Assembly: GCF_037893015.1 (NCBI RefSeq)
Contig: NC_133666.1
Span: 160,970,135 to 161,034,134 of the forward strand
Direction: 5' to 3'
DNA length: 64,000 bases
Origin: Macrotis lagotis
Lineage: Eukaryota; Chordata; Mammalia; Peramelemorphia; Peramelidae
The translations under genes and the position numbers were made by a program. Below are positions 11,505 to 24,227 of the stretch, in pieces (position 1 is the stretch's first letter; every line of letters starts with the position of its first letter). The notes under the pieces are model-generated. The model searched no databases, was not told the origin of the DNA, and saw only the letters and a list, made by a program, of their open reading frames with translations.

Positions 11505-13620
11505 AGCATCTGAGGGACTTCTGGGAGTAAAGATGACTAAGTAAGCACAAAATCACCTGAATGCTTCCATGTTCATATTAAGAGAACTATAATAAAATGC
11601 CCTCAATTGAATTACAGAATGGCAGAACCATTATAGATAGTGTGAAATAATTTTCTAGTCCAAAATAGCTTGGAAGATAAGTAGGGAAATTTTGTCACAC
11701 TCAGGTAAAAGGGGGCATGGAGCATCCTGGCAAATCAAGAACAGTCCCTATCTCAGTGCAGAAGTAGACCATGAGCCTCATATAAATAGATAGATGCTAG
11801 CACCAGGTTTTACCATGTGCCCCAGTTCAGCATCAGTTAACCACACTCTCAAGTGCAACATCAGGCAAAAATTAATATAAAATTTAAAGAAAAAAATTCT
11901 CTAAAAGTAGTATTAGTCAAATAAAAAAGTAGATAAAAAACTTAACTGATGTAAATGAGACATTAAAAATTAGAACTGAATAAGAGAAAGCTATTGTGTC
12001 TGTGAAACATCAAGAATCAATCAAACAAAATCAAAGGAATGAAAAAGAAAAAATGAAAGTGTAAATTATTTCATTGTAAACCCAACTGATCTGGAAAATA
12101 GTTTGAGAAGAGAAAATTTAAGAACTATTGAATTATCTGAAAGCCATGATAAAGAAAAGGACATAGATATCATACTTTAAAAAGTTATCAAAATAAAACT
12201 GCCCTGATATCTTAGAACCAGAGAGTAAAATAGGCATTGGAAAAATTCACCAATCACTTTCAGAAAGAGAACCCAAAATGAAAACTCCCTAGAACATTTT
12301 AAACAAATTTGAAAACTCCAAGGTCAAGGAGAAAATACTATAAGCAGCCAGAAAGAAAGAATTCAGTTATCTGGGAGCCATAGTCATAATTACACAGGAC
12401 TGAACAACTTCAACATTAAAGGATCAAATAACACTGAATATGACATCCTGAAAGGCAACAAAGAATCTTTTACCCATGAAATTGAGGGTAAAAAAATGGT
12501 CATTAAATGAAATAGGGTACTTTCAAACTTTCCTGATGAAAGAACAGCTGAACAGAAAATTCAATCTTCACATACAAGACTCAAGCAAAGCATAAAATGT
12601 AATACATAAAGGATGCAATATGGCTAAAAGATTTTTATATCCCTATATGGGAAGGTGATACTTGTAATTCTTAAGAACTATATCACATTTAATGCAAGTA
12701 GAAGAAGTACACATAGATAAAAAGTATAGGTATAAGGTGACTTTAAGGGAATGATATAAAAAATGAAGGGGTAAGAAGAGGATTGCCCTGGGAGCAGAAG
12801 GAAGGGAGAGGTATAATGAGGCAAATTATTTCATCTGAAGTGGTATGAAAGACATATTATAATGGAAGGGAAGATGAGAGGGTGAAGGTGAACTTGAACT
12901 TTAGTCTCAATGGAATTGATTAAAAGAGGAAATAACATAAACAATTAGCTAAGTATTGAAATATATCTTATCTAATAGGGAATTAAGAGGGTAGGAGACA
13001 AAAGTAAAGAGGGGGAGATTAATAGAAGGCAAGGCAGATTGGGGAATACAGTGGTGAGAAGTGAAATACTGGTAAGGAGAGAAAGAATAAAAGAAGAGAA
13101 AAAAGGGAACAGGAAGAAAAATATAATGAAAGGAAATACAGATATTAATCATAAACATAAATATAATTTACTTTTACAAAATGGAAGTGACTTATAGAGT
13201 GGATTAAAATTTAAATCTTACAATTTCAAGAAGAGCACATGTGAAGCAGAGAGAGTAAAGGTAAGGGATTGGAACAGAATCTATTATGCTTCAGTTGATG
13301 TAAATCAAAAAAAAGAGGGGTGGCAATAATTATCTCAGACAAAATAAAATCAAAATTAAGTCTAATTAAAGGAGATAAGGAAACTAAACTTTTCTATAAG
13401 GTTGAACAGACAATGAAGTAATATTCCTAAATATATGAATCAAGTGATAAAGCATTCAAATTCTGAAAAGAGAAGTTAAATGAGTTACAGAAAAAAAGAT
13501 AGCAAAATTATACTAGTGAAGGATAACAAATTTAATTTCTCAGAACTAGAAAAATGTAATGACAAAATAAATAAAAAAGAAGTTAAGAGAATGAATAAAA
13601 TTTCAGAAAATTTAGACTTG
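11505..13620 (+). mobile_element. L1 of a second subfamily, 5' UTR to endonuclease, 3'-truncated
   Basis: A plus-strand L1. The 5' start is near 'cttctgggagtaaagatgac' at 11520, and the 5' UTR continues to about 11880. Remnants of ORF1 (the TDLENS-like segment near 12080) lie within 11990-12560. The start of ORF2 lies near 13150, and endonuclease sequence runs up to about 13618 (LDLS.NKINKKEVKRMNKIS, readable in the frame at 13480). It stops there, before the reverse transcriptase. The 5' UTR differs from those of the L1s at 6356 and 46846, so this is another, older subfamily. Confidence 0.8.
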
Positions 13621-13639
13621 TCAGCCCGCCCGAGAACTC

Positions 13640-14127
13640 TGATTATTTCCTTTTTTGAGTTTTTTAATTGTTTCTAACATTGTTGTATTTCATCTTATTT
13701 TTTAAAATTTCATTTAATTTTAATTACACATTACTAAGATATTCTTGTTTAAGAGTAAACATAATACCCCTTCCCCCACAAAAAATATAAAACCTCATGA
13801 GAAATAAAGTAAAAGAAAGAGAAAAAAATGTCTTTCACTCTGTGTTCCAATACCATCAGTTCTGTCTTGGGTAGATCATATTCTTTATCATAAATCCTTC
13901 ATAGAAGTTACTTCCATATTTTTCCACAGTTGCTGTTGCTGATTGTAATTCCCTCCATCTATTCCTCTGCAATACCATCTATTATATTTTCTCTCTGCTT
14001 TCACTCTGTCTCTCTTCAAAAATATGTGTGGGGCAGCTGAGTGGCACAGTGGACAGAGCACTGGCCCTGGGGCCAAGAGACCCCAAGCCCACATCCCACC
14101 CCAGAGACCCAGCAAACCCTCATTGAT
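13640..14127 (-). mobile_element. HAL1-like element, 3' end only
   Basis: A minus-strand fragment that matches, in reverse complement, the 3' UTR of the HAL1-like element at 26760-27712. Shared landmarks include 'ttttccacagttgctgttgc' (13919), 'gtaaacataatacccc' and the A-rich tail side near 13680-13730. It includes the SINE-derived module (14030-14127) that all copies carry. It is 5'-truncated, which is normal for LINE-type insertion. Confidence 0.82.
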
Positions 14128-14144
14128 GGTTAGATCACCCTTTC

Positions 14145-15930
14145 CACTTTAGATATTGGTAATCTGATTATCTTCATTCTTTTTTGAAATAAGATTAACC
14201 AGAAATTTGTCTATTTCATTGTCTTTTTCATAAAAACAGCTCCTAATTTTATTTATGAGATTAATGGTTTTCTTGTTTTCTATTTTTTTTAATCTCTCCC
14301 TTGATTTTCAGGATTTCTAATTTGGCATTTAATTGGGAATGTTTAATTTGTTCTTTTTTCTAGCTTTTTTAGTTGCTTAGAAAATTCATTAATCTCCTCT
14401 TTCTCTATTTTATTTATATAGGTATTTAGAGATGTATAGTTTACCCTCAAAACTGCCTAGGCTGCATCCCATAAATTTTGTCACGATGTCACATTATTAT
14501 CATTTTCTTCGATCTTATTATTGATTATTTCTATTATTTGCTGTTTGATCCACCCATTATTCAAGATAAAATTATTTAATTTCCAATTAGTTGTTGGTTT
14601 ATCTTTCCCTGACCCTTTATTACCTGTAATTTTTATTCCATCATGGTTTAAGAAATGTCTATTATTTCTGCATTTATACATTTAATTTTACGGTTTTTGC
14701 ACCTCTGGTGCATTGTCAATTTTGGTACTGCTGAGAAAAAGCTATATTCCTTCCTATCCCCTTTAAGTTTCTTTCAGATGTCTATCATATCTAAGTTTTC
14801 TAAGATTTCATTTACCTTCTTAACTTCCTTCTTGTTTATTTTGTTGTTAGATTTATCTAGTTCTGAGAGAGAAAGATTGAGGTCTCCTATTATTCAAGTT
14901 TTGCTGTCTATTTCTCCTTGCAATTCACTCAGTTTTTCTACTAGGAATCTGGATGCTATACCTCTAGCTACATACATGCTTAGTAATGATATAGCCTTAT
15001 TACCAATGGTGCCTTTTAAAAAGATGTGGTTTCCTTCCTTATCCCTTTTAATGTGATTGATTTTTGCTTTTATTTTGTCTGAGATTAGGATTGCAACCTC
15101 AGATTTTCTTTTTACTTGAGCTGAGGCATAATATATTTTTTACTCCAACCTTTTACCTTTACCCTTTGTGTATCTCTCTGCTTCAAATGTGTTTCTTGTA
15201 AACAAGATGTTGTAGGATTCTGGTTTTTATTCCATTCTGCTACCTGCTTCCTTTTTATGAGGAAGTTTATCCAATTCACATTTGCAGTTAAAATTACTAA
15301 TTCTGTATTTCCTTCCATGCTGTCATTCTCTACTTATATTTATGTCTTTCCTTTTCATTTATTCCTCATCATCTAAATTTTATTACCTTTCCCTTTTCAT
15401 TTTTCTTTGAAAAATTTAACTTTCATATTATTTTCACTTATACCTTCCCTTCCCTTTTATCAGTCCCTTCTTCTCTTATCTTTCCCTTTCCCTTTTCCAG
15501 TCCCCTCCCCCTTCCCTGTAGATTAAGTTAAATTTTTAAACCCAAGTGGGACTGTATCTTATTCCTTCACTGAGCTAAATCTACTGAATAGAATTTATTC
15601 AACATTCACATTCTTCCTTCTTTCCTTCTACAATTATTAATTTTTGTGTCTCTTCCCTTGGTGTAATTTATAGCTCTATTATTATTAATCATGTATAATC
15701 AATCAGAGTTTGATTATTTGATTGCCTAATAAGCTCCTATTTTTATGCAGATATCATCACAGATTGCTTTCTTGATTGCTTGATAAGCAGCATTGACTCA
15801 AACTGTATCAAATTATAATTATAATTATTTTTTATCCTACCCCTTTTTCACGTATCTTTCAGGTACATACAGTCCTCCTTGGGAGTCAAAGTACCATCCA
15901 AAGCCATGTAATTTCTTGAACTATTTGTAC
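14145..15930 (-). mobile_element. L1 fragment, endonuclease and ORF1-ORF2 spacer
   Basis: A minus-strand L1 of the same old subfamily as 35640-41686. It covers the linker before the reverse transcriptase (14145-14500), the endonuclease (14500-15330) and the pyrimidine-rich spacer upstream of ORF2 (15330-15930). Translated frames include LVILTANVNWINFLIKRKQV and CLQETHLKQRDTQRVKVKGW (15112-15318). Both ends are truncated and the frame is broken. Confidence 0.85.
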
Positions 15931-16417
15931 CCCTCACCCCCTCCCTCCAGGGAAGCATTTTTTTTTACAGGGACCATGCACAGAATGTGGAAGAGATTTT
16001 CACTGTGGGGTTGATACAGCTGTTGCAGTGGATGCCTGGGTAATGGTTGGATTAAAAATGTTCTATAAATTTGATCTTCTGCATTGATAGGGAAATGGTG
16101 GGAATTTCTTTAACAGCAAAAGAACAAAGCAGTAGTGGATAAATCATAGATACTATGTTTAATATATATCTCCCATTAGGATATATTAGGAAGACTAGAA
16201 TGTGACCCCTCTTCTTTTTCTTTTATTGGTTGATCCCATTCTTTCTTGGAGTGATGTTCCAGGACATACATGTTCAGATCCATGAATATCAGTGATTAAT
16301 GATCTTTACTTCTGAAAACTCAATACCTGCAACTTTTCTTGTTTGTTTCCCTTGCTGGCTGATTCTTAGACAAGGTAAGTTTTGCAAGGGAAAGTAATTC
16401 TTATCTTTTAGTATGTA
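15931..16417. other. sequence without a recognised feature
   Basis: About 490 bases, less AT-rich than the surroundings, in which I recognise neither a gene nor a repeat. Confidence 0.5.
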
Positions 16418-16432
16418 CACAATATATCATTT

Positions 16433-16583
16433 TTTTTTTTGATGTTTGTTTTTGCAAGGCAATGGGGTTAAGTGGCTTGCCCAAGGCCACATAGCTAGGT
16501 AATTATTAAATGTCTGAATCTGGAACTCAGATACTGCTGACTCTAAGGTCAGTGCTCTATCCACTGCACTACCTAGCCACCCC
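16433..16583 (-). mobile_element. WSINE1-like SINE with target-site duplication
   Basis: A minus-strand SINE with its T run at 16430-16440, 'ggcaatggggttaagtggct' and the reversed head ending 'cctagccacccc'. A direct repeat 'cacaatatatcattt' flanks it at 16418-16432 and 16583-16597, identical on both sides. This suggests a fairly recent insertion into unique DNA. Confidence 0.95.
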
Positions 16584-16597
16584 ACAATATATCATTT

Positions 16598-17224
16598 CTT
16601 TGCTTTCTCTATCTATTAAAATTGATTTGACTTTTTAAAGTTTGTTCTACAGACTATTTGAATTTAAAATACTCTGTCAAACATTAGTTTCCTCAGTAGA
16701 AATGAATATCATTAATTTCATATAAAGTTCATTTTTCCCACATGATTATCATCAGCTTTACAATAGAAATTATTCTTGGGAGAAATATTTTTCTATGTTT
16801 TTTCAGTAATGATATGATACAAATATTGGAGTATCATTTTCTTTTCTTTTCTGTTCTTTAATTTCTCTTGGTGATGAGTACTTGTTATTTCTGCTTGGAT
16901 TTCCTAAAATTAACCAAATCATGACAGAGGTAGAAGGAATATTACAATATTTTAAAACATCTGATAAACAGACTTACATTTACTGGTATAGATTAAAATC
17001 AATACATGCTAAAATAATACTAAATAATACTAAAATAATGAATTGCTATCAAATAAAGTAATCTTATCAACAAATTTCTTGTGATTAGTATCACAGAAAA
17101 TGAATAGACTTTTCCTTCAATAAATAATACCTGTATGAATCCTCTTTGGATCTAATCTAATAGTATTGGAAACAATGTACACAAATAAAATTATAGTTCT
17201 ATTAATGAAATAAATAATTTGATC
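16598..17224. other. AT-rich sequence without a recognised feature
   Basis: No gene or repeat recognised. A short local duplication of 'aaataatactaaa' near 17010-17035 is the only structure I noticed. Confidence 0.5.
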
Positions 17225-18760
17225 ACAGAATAACATAATCAGAGACTCTCAGAGATGAAAAGTACCTCATAGTTCATTCATAAAGCAGAAAGAATCTTCC
17301 TTAAGAAGAATCACTTTTTAGAATATGCCTAATAATTTGTCACACAGCTGACACTTCTAGGTAATTTTGAAAAATTTTAATTGTGATATGATACTCAAGT
17401 TTATTGAAATTCACCATACTCCTGGAATTTCTCAAGTTTCTGAAAATTCATGCCTTCTCTAACTTCTACTTATAAAGAATTTTTTAAATGAAAGTGCAAT
17501 ACTCTATATTTGCCTATATTGAAATTCGTATCAATGAATTCAGTCTTGAATTTTTTTTAATATTCACAATATTATAAACACGCTAGCTAGCAATGCCTGT
17601 TTGTTCTCAATTGGCAGGAATTTTTCTATCTGTCAGCTAAAAGAAGTCACTATTGCTTTTATCAAATCACTGTTAACATATTAAACACAATAGGGTCAAG
17701 TACCCTAGAAGGATTCCAGTAGATACCTATTTCCTAATCTTTGCTTCTGGCTTTTTAACCAATTCTGAATCCATCTATTATGCTTTCTAACTCACACCTT
17801 TCAATCTTGTTCCCAAAGCTGTCAAATTGCTTTTACAATTGCCTTGTTAAAATGAGAATGTAAGAAGGGCTTTGCGGCATATGCTTATTTATGCGATCTG
17901 AGTTAAAGTATGAACCTAACCTTTTATTCTCTCCTTAGAAGACTAAATCCATAGTGGGGTAGTTTAGAAGATATCCATTAGGTGATAAGGGAAAAGATTT
18001 TTTATATGTTGTCCTTTGTTTACTTGTGAAGTAAACCTTCCTTTGTTAAAGCTAATCTTATTATTACGTGGTTATAAGTATCAGCTGTGCAAGGTCCCCT
18101 AGAAATGGTGCAACAAATTCAGTGAGGACTAGAACCAATTGCTGACTGCCTCCCCCAAGAAAATTTTTTTAAAGTCCCATGAAGGTTTAAGAAAACACTG
18201 ATAGATGTTGAAATGAAATATGCCTGAACCTCAAACAGTGAGGGCCAGAGTAGTCATAGTTATCAAGTAAACTATATCCACAGTAGACCTTTTAATCATA
18301 AGTAAGGTAATGAAGTAAATATATTAAATGTAGTGAGTCTATCCATCTTTTGTTCTTTATGAAATTTTCTGGGTCTTTGTGATCAATACTTCCTTTTCTA
18401 TATATTTACTAATAATATTAAAAACAAAAATAGTTTCACTTATATTATGTTCAAGCTTTCCAAACTGGTATGCATATTATATGTATATGTGTGTATATTA
18501 ATTTTATGAGATGTTATCATTTGTATAAATATTTCCCTAATAATACATTATAAAATTTTATTAGAAAGTTAATTTACTGGCCTATAGTTAAAGGTTTTTC
18601 TTCTATTTGGTTTGGAGTTTGGATGTTTGATGCTTTCCTGTACTATATTCTGATTCTACCCAATCATTCAATACTTAAAAGAAGTAGTTCAGTAATCACA
18701 TTTGTCCTATCAGAACTCTGAGGATGATTACCTTTGGCACTCAAACTCAATGAAAGCAAT
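17225..18760 (-). repeat. ancient CR1/L3-like LINE remnant
   Basis: The order of landmarks follows the reverse complement of the CR1/L3 3' half. A start at 'agagatgaaaagtacctcat' (17253) corresponds to the 3' end. Then come 'tttttaaccaattctgaatc' (17752) and 'tctaactcacacctttcaat' (17789). The right part holds 'ttactggcctatagttaaag' (18573), followed by a segment rich in the words expected near the reverse transcriptase. It is strongly diverged and non-coding. The middle (about 17850-18550) is less certain and may be foreign. Confidence 0.5.
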
Positions 18761-19224
18761 TTAGATGCTGAATTCCTTTCTACCAGTTTATTTTGTTGGT
18801 CAAATCCTTATTAGCTTTTTTTGTCCTTTCCAAAAAACAGAAAAAAACAGAAAACAAGCAAAATATGAGTCAAATTTATACCCTTATCATTATTCATTCT
18901 ACTCATATGTATATGTATATCATGAATGTATGGTGTTTCTTTACTAGCCTAGGCATAACCTAAGCTTTGGCACTCCTGATAAAATTTGTATTCCTCTAAA
19001 TCTGAGTATCAAGGAACAGAAACAAAGCCAAACACATTTCTAACCAAACTACAGAACTTATTCATAGCATGCAAATTACTGGCAAAATACTGGCTCCCTC
19101 AAAAAAAGGGAAAAAATAAAAAGCAATAAAATAGGATAAAAGTGAGCATATGCTTCTGCTTACTTCATTGTTATCTTCAGGTCTCAGTATTGTTCAAGTT
19201 CTGGGAAATGAAGCTGCATATATA
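18761..19224. other. AT-rich sequence without a recognised feature
   Basis: No coding frame of note. It may contain further decay products of the CR1/L3-like element on its left. Confidence 0.5.
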
Positions 19225-19490
19225 ACAGCAATTCTCTCATTGGAATGTAAAACCCTTTAAAATATGGTTCCAACCTTTCTCTCCAAAGTGATCTGGCATT
19301 ACTCCCCTGGGTTCCAGTTAAACTGACCTACTTAACATTCCATTTCCTTTTGTATCTTTGCCAGAGCTTTTCCTCTGCCTTGAATTCTCTCTCTTCAATA
19401 CTTCCTCCATCTTCCTTCAAATTTCAGCCCAAATGTTATACCTTTTACTGGAATGCTTATTTGAATCTCTTAATCAAAATGTCGTTTTGT
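19225..19490 (+). repeat. L2 LINE remnant (3' part)
   Basis: The arrangement 'agcttttcctctgccttgaa', then 'ttcaaatttcagcccaaatg' and 'ttactggaatgcttatttga' matches the plus-strand 3' part of mammalian L2 (the conserved 'ctcagctcaaatgtcacctc' neighbourhood). It is old, diverged and non-coding. Confidence 0.6.
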
Positions 19491-19950
19491 ACATTTGGAA
19501 AAAATATAATAAAAATGATATCTCATTGTAAGATTGCTTTTAAGCCATGCTTACCACAAATTCTAGGTTGAAGGAGTCACATCTTCCAATATTCCCATCA
19601 TTTTCAACTATCAGGTTATTTATGATGAGAATCAGGGTAGTATAGCAAATCTTGTTCATTGGTTCATCCTTTAAAGGATGATATTAGTTATTAGTTCTTA
19701 CTATTTTAAAACTTTTAATAAATTTTGAATCTTAGTGGCTCCATTAGATCTTTCTGTGTTTCCACTCTTTGATCAATTATTTGCTTAAATCTAGAGTGAA
19801 AAGCTTCTCTTTCCTGAGAAGGTGTGTACCAGATGTACTGACCTGGAGCTAGTTTATCTGCAGCTCAAGCTTCTAAAATACAGATTTCTCCAGTGTTAAA
19901 TGTGACTTTCCTTTAGTCTCTCTGATGACATGTTGATAAATTAATTGATT
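19491..19950. other. sequence without a recognised feature
   Basis: No gene or repeat recognised. Confidence 0.5.
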
Positions 19951-20016
19951 TCTGTCTGTGTCTCTGTCTCTTTCTTTCCATCTCTGTCTCTGTCTCTGTC
20001 TCTGTCTCTGTCTCTT

Positions 20017-20075
<59 letters not shown>

Positions 20076-20077
20076 TA
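19951..20077. repeat. (TCTCTG)n / (TC)n microsatellite
   Basis: A compound hexamer and dinucleotide repeat. It produces a spurious serine-leucine open frame that is not a gene. Confidence 0.95.
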
Positions 20078-20824
20078 CTTTGTTACTCCCTCATCTGAGA
20101 TTATCAAAATATATCTTGTCTCTGTAAAAGAATGCTGCCTCAAGCAGCAAGCTTTTGATAAGTTAAACTTCCTTAATGTCATAGTTCTTTCTTCCTTCTC
20201 TTGAACTTAGAACATTCATCTCTTCCTCCAATTTTAATTCTGATGCCCCTGATCCCACTTCATGACTTTCTATCCTACTCTCTTGACTGTAATTAAAATA
20301 ATCACTACCAAAATTCAATCTAATTGGATAGTGGATTAACTATGGTATTGTTTTTCAGTATCACTAGGGAGATATAGATATTGAATTATGGACAAATTAT
20401 ATTTGTTTTTATTTTTACTTTAAACTGAGTTTCTCTATGGCATAAATGTTGGAAATATATGTCCAATTATTATGCTGATCAACCAAGAAGCTTTAACCCG
20501 CATTTTGTTTTACCTAGGTTAGATTATCCTTTTTTTTTAACTTTACTCTTTTTAACGTTACTTTTTGTATAGGTTCCCCACGCTTATAGTTATCCTTTTT
20601 GATGCTGTACTTAGTTTGCATTACAGATACTATATAGCTTTAACATAACTTTTAAAAATTTAAGTTCAAGAGAGCCACCATCCTGATCATTATGCACAGG
20701 CATATAGTACCATCCCAAGTCAAAAATTATCTACTTTGACTTAAGTATTCTATTCATTTATGCCTACTAGTATCACTTCTTCTGTTGAATTTCTTTGTTG
20801 CTAAGTAGTTCTCATTTTAATTAT
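20078..20824. other. AT-rich sequence without a recognised feature
   Basis: No gene or repeat recognised over about 750 bases. Confidence 0.5.
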
Positions 20825-21540
20825 TTATTTTTAATCTATGAAATAAAACAAGCATTTCTAAAGAATAGTATAATAAAACATCATTGTACACAAAAGTGAA
20901 AATTCACTAGATATCATTTGCTATTCCTTCTAAATAGACAACAAAGGTATCATGTAAATTTCCTTTCCACCTTTTATTGTTCCCCATCTCCTCAACTCAG
21001 AGATGGCTATCTTTGAGAAGCATACATGCACGTAAACACACATCCACAGAGACATACAAATAAACATCCATGCATATATATGTGTATGCATATACTTACA
21101 CATATGTAAAATTATTTGAAAAATACTTCTAGTTATCAGTTCTTTCTCTGCAAACAGAATGTGTCTTGCTTCATATAACTTTTAGAGTTAATTTTGATAT
21201 TTATAATAGTTAAAATAACATACACTATCATCCTTTAAAAAATTGATGTTAGTATATACAATGTCCTTTTTACACATTTTGCTCTTCTTTAAGTTGTGCA
21301 AATCTCATGTTTTTCTAAGATCATCATACTCATCATTTCTTACGACACAGAAATATTTTATCACATTCATATAGCACAATTTGTTCATTTATTCTCCAAT
21401 TGATGGACATCCCTGCAATTTTCAGTTCTTTGCACAGCAAAGAACACTGCTATAAACATTTTAGAACATATTGGTTCCTTGAACCTCTTCCTAGAAACCT
21501 GTTTTATAGTACTAAGTTAAGACTTTGAACCAAATGGGGA
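20825..21540 (-). mobile_element. old L1 3' end
   Basis: A minus-strand L1 tail. The landmark 'ctccaattgatggacatccc' at 21395 and 'ttctttgcacagcaaagaac' at 21427 are the reverse complement of the conserved L1 segment near the end of ORF2 and the 3' UTR. The same order is seen at 36190-36260 and 42240-42310. It is 5'-truncated and non-coding. Confidence 0.75.
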
Positions 21541-21809
21541 GACTATTTCCATTGCAGCCCAAGTTTAACATTTAATCTTACTTCTTCATTACCATCTTTT
21601 TTCAAGATCCTTCTTCTTAATTCATCCAATGGCACTGTCCTATTTTTATTCAGTCTATCTTAGTTCTCAATGATTAGTCATAAGTCCTTAGAAGTTTGGC
21701 ATATTGTCTAACCCACCCCTCCAAAAAAAAGAACAGATTTAATATTTAGCATATTTTCAAATTATATGCTTGATTTTTTCAAACAAAATATTCCAGTAAA
21801 TAAAATTCC
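21541..21809. other. spacer between two L1 3' ends
   Basis: About 270 bases of unrecognised sequence between a minus-strand and a plus-strand L1 tail. Confidence 0.5.
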
Positions 21810-21939
21810 ATAAAATAGCATTGCTATAGTAGCTAAGAATTGGAAATTGAAGAGATGTTCCATCAATTTAGAAATGACTGAAAAAGTTGTGGCATATGAT
21901 TGTAATAGAATATTGTTATGCTATAAGAAATGCTAACCA

Positions 21940-22097
21940 TGGGGTGGCTAGGTGGTGTAGTGGATAAAGCACCAGCCTTTGAGTCAGGAGTACCTGGGTT
22001 CAAATCAGGTCTCAGACACTTAATAATTACCTAGCTGTGTGGCCTTGGGCAAGCCACTTAATCCTGTTTGCCTTGCAAAAAACAACTAAAAAAAAAA
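21940..22097 (+). mobile_element. WSINE1-like SINE in an L1 3' end
   Basis: A plus-strand SINE with head 'ggtggctaggtggtgtagtg', B-box 'gggttcaaatc' and an A-rich tail. It is bounded by an identical 15-bp direct repeat 'aagaaatgctaacca' at 21925-21939 and 22098-22112. The interrupted L1 sequence reads straight across the site once the SINE and one repeat are set aside. Confidence 0.96.
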
Positions 22098-22261
22098 AAG
22101 AAATGCTAACCAGAATGATTTCAGAAAAACTTGGATTTACATGAGTTAAAAAATAAAGCGAGTAAGATCAGGAGCTTAATGTTCATAATAACAGCAATAT
22201 TATATGATGAAGTATTGTGAATGATATATCAGTTCTCAGAAATACACTGACATAAGATAAT

Positions 22262-22319
22262 CACAAAGGATTCATGATAAGAAATGCTATCACAAAGGAT
22301 TCATGATAAGAAATGCTAT
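22262..22319. repeat. 29-bp tandem duplication
   Basis: Two adjacent identical copies of a 29-bp unit beginning 'cacaaaggattcatgataag', at 22262-22290 and 22291-22319, within an L1 3' end. Other L1 tails have a single copy, so this is a local duplication. Confidence 0.93.
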
Positions 22320-22704
22320 CTGCCTATAGAGAATTAACAGATGAGAGAATACAGACTGAAGCTTGCTATTTTTCTTTCTTTTTTTCCTTCCTTTTGTCTT
22401 GCACAGAAAAATAATAATTAAAATATTAAGAATTTTATAAGTAACTGAAGAAAAACAAAATATTATTTTTAAATAATAAAGTTTATCTGCACATGTTAAA
22501 AGCAATATTTAAAACAGTAAATATATCAAAGGATATTGTGCAATTTCTGTGTAGCAAGGATCCATGGATATTATAATACCTAAATATGACAAGTTATATT
22601 TGAAGTTTAATTATAAATATAGGAATTATAGATTTAAGTAATTTAAAACAACTAATTGAAGACTATTTGAAAGCTTTGAAAACAGCTATCCTGAAAAATT
22701 GTCA

Positions 22705-23036
22705 TTTGATGATAGTGATGATGTTTGTCCTTCATTCTCAAAGAAGACCTTGATATCAGGGAGATGATGCTATGACATTCACATGAATTGGATTTGAATG
22801 AGAAAGTGCTCTGCTCACTTTCTCATCCAGAAAGTCTCACTTTCACTTCCAGAGCCATCTAGGTCCAGCTATGAATCAGGGACACTGGAGATAACCCCTG
22901 AATGCAAGGCAATGACTATCAAGTGACTTGACCAAGGTAACCCTGCTAGTTAATGGCAGGTGTCTGAGGCTGGATTTGAACTCCCATCCTTCTGACTCCA
23001 AGACCAATACTCTATGCACTGCACCATCTAGCTATC
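22705..23036 (+). mobile_element. composite marsupial SINE (first copy)
   Basis: The left module begins 'gatgatgtttgtccttcatt' and includes 'agaagaccttgatatcaggg' and 'agagccatctaggtccag'. The right part reads as a reversed tRNA-type SINE: 'aagtgacttgaccaaggtaa', 'ctggatttgaactcccatcc', ending 'tgcaccatctagct'. The left module recurs at 28525. I recognise the type as a marsupial SINE but do not assign a name. It is old and diverged. Confidence 0.7.
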
Positions 23037-23086
23037 ATTTAGTAAATTACAGATGAATGAGTTTTATACAAAGAATAAGATAGTTT

Positions 23087-23087
<1 letters not shown>

Positions 23088-23122
<35 letters not shown>
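23088..23122. repeat. (TA)n microsatellite
   Basis: An uninterrupted run of about 17 TA dinucleotides. Confidence 0.97.
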
Positions 23123-23125
<3 letters not shown>

Positions 23126-23564
23126 GATATGAATATTATGTACTACATAGTATTATATATACATAGAAATAGAGTTCAAAAATAATAATAGAAGAGTATG
23201 TAAATCAACTGGATATATGCTAGCAAAACAAATATCAACTTCTTTTACAACTGAAATGTTTCAGAAAACATAAATTATAAGAACAAAGATAAAATTATTT
23301 TTTTCACTTTAAAAGTCTCTGGAAAACTCTATTCAAAGAAATTAAGAAATTTCATTGATCTAAAAATGATGATTATCAAATTTTTGAATTACTGTAACAT
23401 GTAACTTTTAAAGGGAAACATATACTAGTATCTGATTATAACAGACTATCTTGCAGTGTTGAATCCCTGAACAACAGAAAGAAACTGGTATTTGGCAATT
23501 ATTTATCCAATTACTGCCTAAGTAAGAAAGATTTTCAAAGACAGTAAAATATATTTCATACTCT
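23123..23564. other. AT-rich sequence without a recognised feature
   Basis: No gene or repeat recognised. Confidence 0.5.
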
Positions 23565-23990
23565 TAACCAGAAACCTTCAATTGCCTGTAAAATGAAACT
23601 CAAACATTTCTCCTTAACATCCAAATTTTTCCACAGCTGGGACCCTTTAGTCTATTTAATAGTGAATCTCATAAATTGCTTAGGCAAACTTTTCAGCCTT
23701 CTCTCTGGCTCCTCATTCTAACATACTTAATCTGTGCTTTGATCTAATGCTCATACCTTTCCAATATTTGACTGACCTTCCTTTCATCTTTCAAAGTCTT
23801 AAATTCTTAGGATGTTTGGGGGTGAGGTTTATCACCTCCATAAACTCAGTATTTCATTGATTCAAGCTTGTGATATTTGCCACATGGACAACTTAGTTTT
23901 GGTCTTCTTTCACTTATTTGTATCCTTATTTTTGCCATTTCACCCTTTTCATATACAATATCATTTCTTTCCTCAAAAACATGACAAAAT
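23565..23990 (+). repeat. L2 LINE remnant
   Basis: 'aattgcctgtaaaatgaaac' (23580), 'ttcagccttctctctggctc' (23692) and 'catacctttcc' (23751) follow the L2 3' region order ('tgcctataaaataaaa...', '...ctcatctcttacta...'). It is heavily diverged and the right boundary is uncertain. Confidence 0.45.
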
Positions 23991-24227
23991 CCTTCAGGAG
24001 AATCAAAGTCTTCTATGTCTTTTGCATTATCCTCCTACCATTTATATTTTGTCCTTTTGTAATGTATTTTTGCTTTAATTTTGTGTCCATTAAAATCTAT
24101 GTTGTGTGTATGGGTTGGGGAAAGAAAGCTAAGTTGAAAATAAATATCACATAATTTCCCCTAAAACTTTGATAATTTGTAAATAACAAAGCATCCTGGA
24201 GTTGTACATATGACTGGGAAAATTATT

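Larger units (their letters stand above)
21810..22440 (+). mobile_element. old L1 3' end interrupted by a SINE
   Basis: A plus-strand L1 tail. 'aagaattggaaattgaagag' at 21836, 'aatgactgaaaaagttgtgg' at 21873 and 'gaatgatttcagaaaaactt' at 22113 follow the standard order of the marsupial L1 3' end. A SINE at 21940-22097 splits it. Downstream, a 29-bp segment is tandemly duplicated (22262-22290 and 22291-22319). Confidence 0.8.

Noticed and set aside
19945-20127. Serine-leucine repeat protein
   Set aside because: Product of a (TCTCTG)n microsatellite.
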